Assembly (NCBI GenBank): GCA_964445255.1
Contig: CAYUKM010000152.1
Span: 1-6,047, forward strand
Direction of reading: 5' to 3'
DNA length: 6,047 nt
From: SHLQ01 sp964445255
GTDB taxonomy: Bacteria > Actinomycetota > Acidimicrobiia > Acidimicrobiales > SHLQ01
Made by a program: the position numbers and the translations under genes. Positions 5,307 through 6,047 of the stretch are shown in pieces. Under the pieces are notes generated by a model. That model saw only the letters and a program-made list of their open reading frames with translations. It made no database searches and had not been told where the DNA came from. Numbering within the stretch: the first letter of the stretch is position 1; each line of letters begins with the position of its first letter.

Positions 5307-5711
5307 GCCGCTTACGCGCGCAAGTACCGCATCTGGGCGTGATGCCGCAAACACCGATCGCGAAACAGTGGATAACTTTGTGACTAACGTCATATCGTCT
5401 GGGGATATCTCAGGAATCCTGTCGACAACCTTGGGGATTTCGAATTTCGGGTTGACGCAGTTCCGAGGATGCGCAAAGGTGCTTTCCAGCGACGAGGAAA
5501 CGCCCTCCGGAGCTGAAGACACTGGGTGAAACCAAAGCGGCTTGCCGCCGAGGAGAAGCCTCATAGGGTTTGATGATTTCCGGGGAAAACGGGTCCTTGA
5601 CGCAAGGCACATGGTTCGCAGTGGATCGATGGCTTGAGCACCTCGGTGTGACGGCATGAGAACCACAGCTCTCCTTTGAAGCTTCGGCTTGGAAGGAAGC
5701 CCTAAAAGCGA

Positions 5712-5744
5712 ACTGCCCCGCCGGACCTAGTCCGACGGGGCAGT
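5712..5744. terminator. Strong GC-rich hairpin, possible terminator
   Basis: A5712 plus CTGCCCCG (5713-5720) pair with CGGGGCAG (5736-5743) plus T5744. After one C/A mismatch, CGGAC (5722-5726) pairs with GTCCG (5730-5734) around a CTA loop: 14 base pairs in 33 bases. On the plus strand it is followed by TGAATTGCATTG, with no U-run. On the minus strand it is followed by TCGCTTTT, which looks more like a terminator tail. It could also be a stable domain of a plus-strand RNA. Confidence 0.6.
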
Positions 5745-5806
5745 GAATTGCATTGATTGAGACGGTATATCCGACGAGACCGATGTGGGTGGATCCTGGA
5801 CCGATC

Positions 5807-5859
5807 TTGAAACCCTCGTGGTTTGGCTCCGGCCTTGCCTCGGGGGTTTCAACCTTTTT
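5807..5859 (+). terminator. Intrinsic terminator or attenuator upstream of the S4-domain gene
   Basis: TTGAAACCC (5807-5815) pairs perfectly with GGGTTTCAA (5844-5852). The stem continues inward by a T-G wobble and two more pairs (5816-5818 with 5841-5843). The loop may contain a small GGC/GCC hairpin. CC and then five T (5855-5859) follow directly on the plus strand, as expected of a Rho-independent terminator. It ends 37 bp before the GTG of the S4-domain gene. It either ends an upstream plus-strand RNA or regulates the gene by attenuation. Confidence 0.65.
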
Positions 5860-5883
5860 GGCTATCGTCGACGACGTATCCAC

Positions 5884-5891
5884 GAAAGGAG
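5884..5891 (+). promoter_or_regulatory. Shine-Dalgarno site GAAAGGAG for the S4-domain gene
   Basis: GAAAGGAG is the strongest ribosome-binding site in the window, 5 bases before GTG 5897, and fixes that start. Its presence contrasts with the three probable leaderless or near-leaderless genes elsewhere here, and implies that this mRNA has a real 5' leader. Confidence 0.75.
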
Positions 5892-5896
5892 CGAGG

Positions 5897-6047
5897 GTGT
5901 CATCAGGACCCTCGGCCGATGTCCGAGTAGATGTATGGCTGTGGGCGGTCCGGATCTTTCGCACGCGCACGCAAGCCACCGAGGCATGCAGTTCCGGCAA
6001 GGTCTACCTCAATGACGCCAACCCCACGGCCCCCAAGACGGTCACGG
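5897..6047 (+). CDS. hslR: S4-domain RNA-binding protein, Hsp15/HslR type (3' end outside window)
   Basis: Fifty codons are visible before the right edge. After a short N-terminal extension (SSGPSAD) the protein reads VRVDVWLWAVRIFRTRTQATEACSSGKVYLND, which matches the start of the Hsp15-type S4 domain: R-[VL]-D-x-W-L-W-x-x-R-x-[FL]-x-[TS]-R, then the A-x-x-A helix, then G-x-V-x-[VL]-N. In known members the S4 domain binds structured RNA; Escherichia coli Hsp15 recognises stalled 50S subunits carrying peptidyl-tRNA, and the related RqcP acts in ribosome quality control. In the helix-end position this copy has CSSGKVYLND where a more basic C-R-x-G-x-V-x-V-N-G is common. Start chosen: GTG 5897, with GAAAGGAG 5 bases upstream. 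It is preceded by a terminator-like stem-loop. The symbol denotes the family; orthology to E. coli hslR is not proven from 50 residues. Confidence 0.8.
   Translation, partial: MSSGPSADVRVDVWLWAVRIFRTRTQATEACSSGKVYLNDANPTAPKTVT

Larger units (their letters stand above)
5294..5896. other. Divergent intergenic region, ~600 bp, no convincing gene, several RNA hairpins
   Basis: No open frame here resembles a known protein or shows the codon bias of its neighbours. I compared the region by eye with tRNA, tmRNA, SRP RNA, RNase P RNA and the common riboswitch classes and found no match. It does hold many short inverted repeats: TGAC/GTCA around TAAC (5381-5392), CAGGA/TCCTG near 5411-5421, GCGG/CCGC with a CTTG loop (5537-5548), CCTT/AAGG (5595-5607), GCAC/GTGT (5638-5649), GGCTT/AAGCC around a GGAAGG loop (5686-5701), a strong GC hairpin (5712-5744) and a terminator shape (5807-5859). 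The density toward the right suggests a structured leader or small RNA on the plus strand, ending before the S4-domain gene. Confidence 0.5.

Noticed and set aside
5366..5378. A DnaA-box-like AGTGGATAA (one mismatch to TGTGGATAA), hinting at a replication origin.
   Set aside because: It is a single imperfect copy with no cluster, no AT-rich unwinding stretch, and no dnaA, dnaN or parA genes nearby.
5253..5666. Minus-strand open frame of 137 codons with an AAAGGAG (5677-5671) a few bases before a GTG start.
   Set aside because: It resembles no family, has mixed codon third positions unlike its neighbours, and overlaps in another frame both the start of the RG-repeat gene and that gene's probable promoter. 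The ribosome-binding site is the only support, so I leave it as unlikely.
5680..5705. GGAAGGAAGCC, which recalls the conserved tip of bacterial signal recognition particle RNA.
   Set aside because: The flanking bases of the SRP asymmetric loop are missing and the stem is only five pairs, so the resemblance is superficial.
5410..6000. Minus-strand open frame of 196 codons across the divergent intergenic region.
   Set aside because: It is antisense to the S4-domain gene, runs through the strong hairpins, and its predicted protein is compositionally odd with no recognisable domain. Most likely a chance frame.

Overview
The window looks like chromosomal DNA of an actinobacterium. I would guess an Acidimicrobiia-type lineage, probably from a draft or metagenome assembly because it contains a 100-N scaffold gap. 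This rests on moderately high GC, GTG starts, probable leaderless starts, an acidic protein ending in the DUF4193-type zinc ribbon familiar from Actinobacteria, and a long tandem ThyX-like protein. The lineage is an inference from gene content; no rRNA is present to fix it.

Left part, plus strand: the 3' end of a diacylglycerol/sphingosine-kinase-like lipid kinase gene runs in from the left edge (3-557). A 533-residue protein made of two diverged ThyX (flavin-dependent thymidylate synthase) units follows (611-2212), then a 156-residue, extremely acidic protein with a four-cysteine C-terminal ribbon (2298-2768). A two-gene operon comes next: a 160-residue protein of unknown function (2801-3283) and a GNAT acetyltransferase (3280-3762), which overlap by the four bases GTGA. 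The three spacers between the first four genes are short (53, 85 and 32 bp), and each contains the same octamer, ACCTAACG.

Middle, minus strand: a convergent gene (5293-3773) has its stop codon only 10 bp from the GNAT stop. Imperfect inverted-repeat sequence spans this junction. The gene encodes a modular protein: a conserved N-terminal domain, a long Arg-Gly/Arg-Asn-Asp-Gly repeat tract, a helical domain and a Pro/Ala-rich tail. The repeat tract is interrupted by the 100-N gap, so its true length is unknown. An RNA-binding role is plausible but is an inference.

Right part: 5294-5896 is a ~600-bp divergent intergenic region with no convincing gene. It contains a strong GC-rich hairpin (5712-5744) and a textbook intrinsic-terminator shape (5807-5859) that ends only 37 bp before the next gene. 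That gene, at 5897 and cut by the right edge, is an Hsp15/HslR-type S4-domain RNA-binding protein with a clear Shine-Dalgarno site.

No mobile element, CRISPR array, tRNA or rRNA was recognised. The genes do not form one obvious pathway. They look like a housekeeping neighbourhood of nucleotide/flavin, lipid and RNA-binding functions. The least explained parts are the tandem ThyX-like protein, the RG-repeat protein, the recurring intergenic octamer and the structured leader before the S4 gene.
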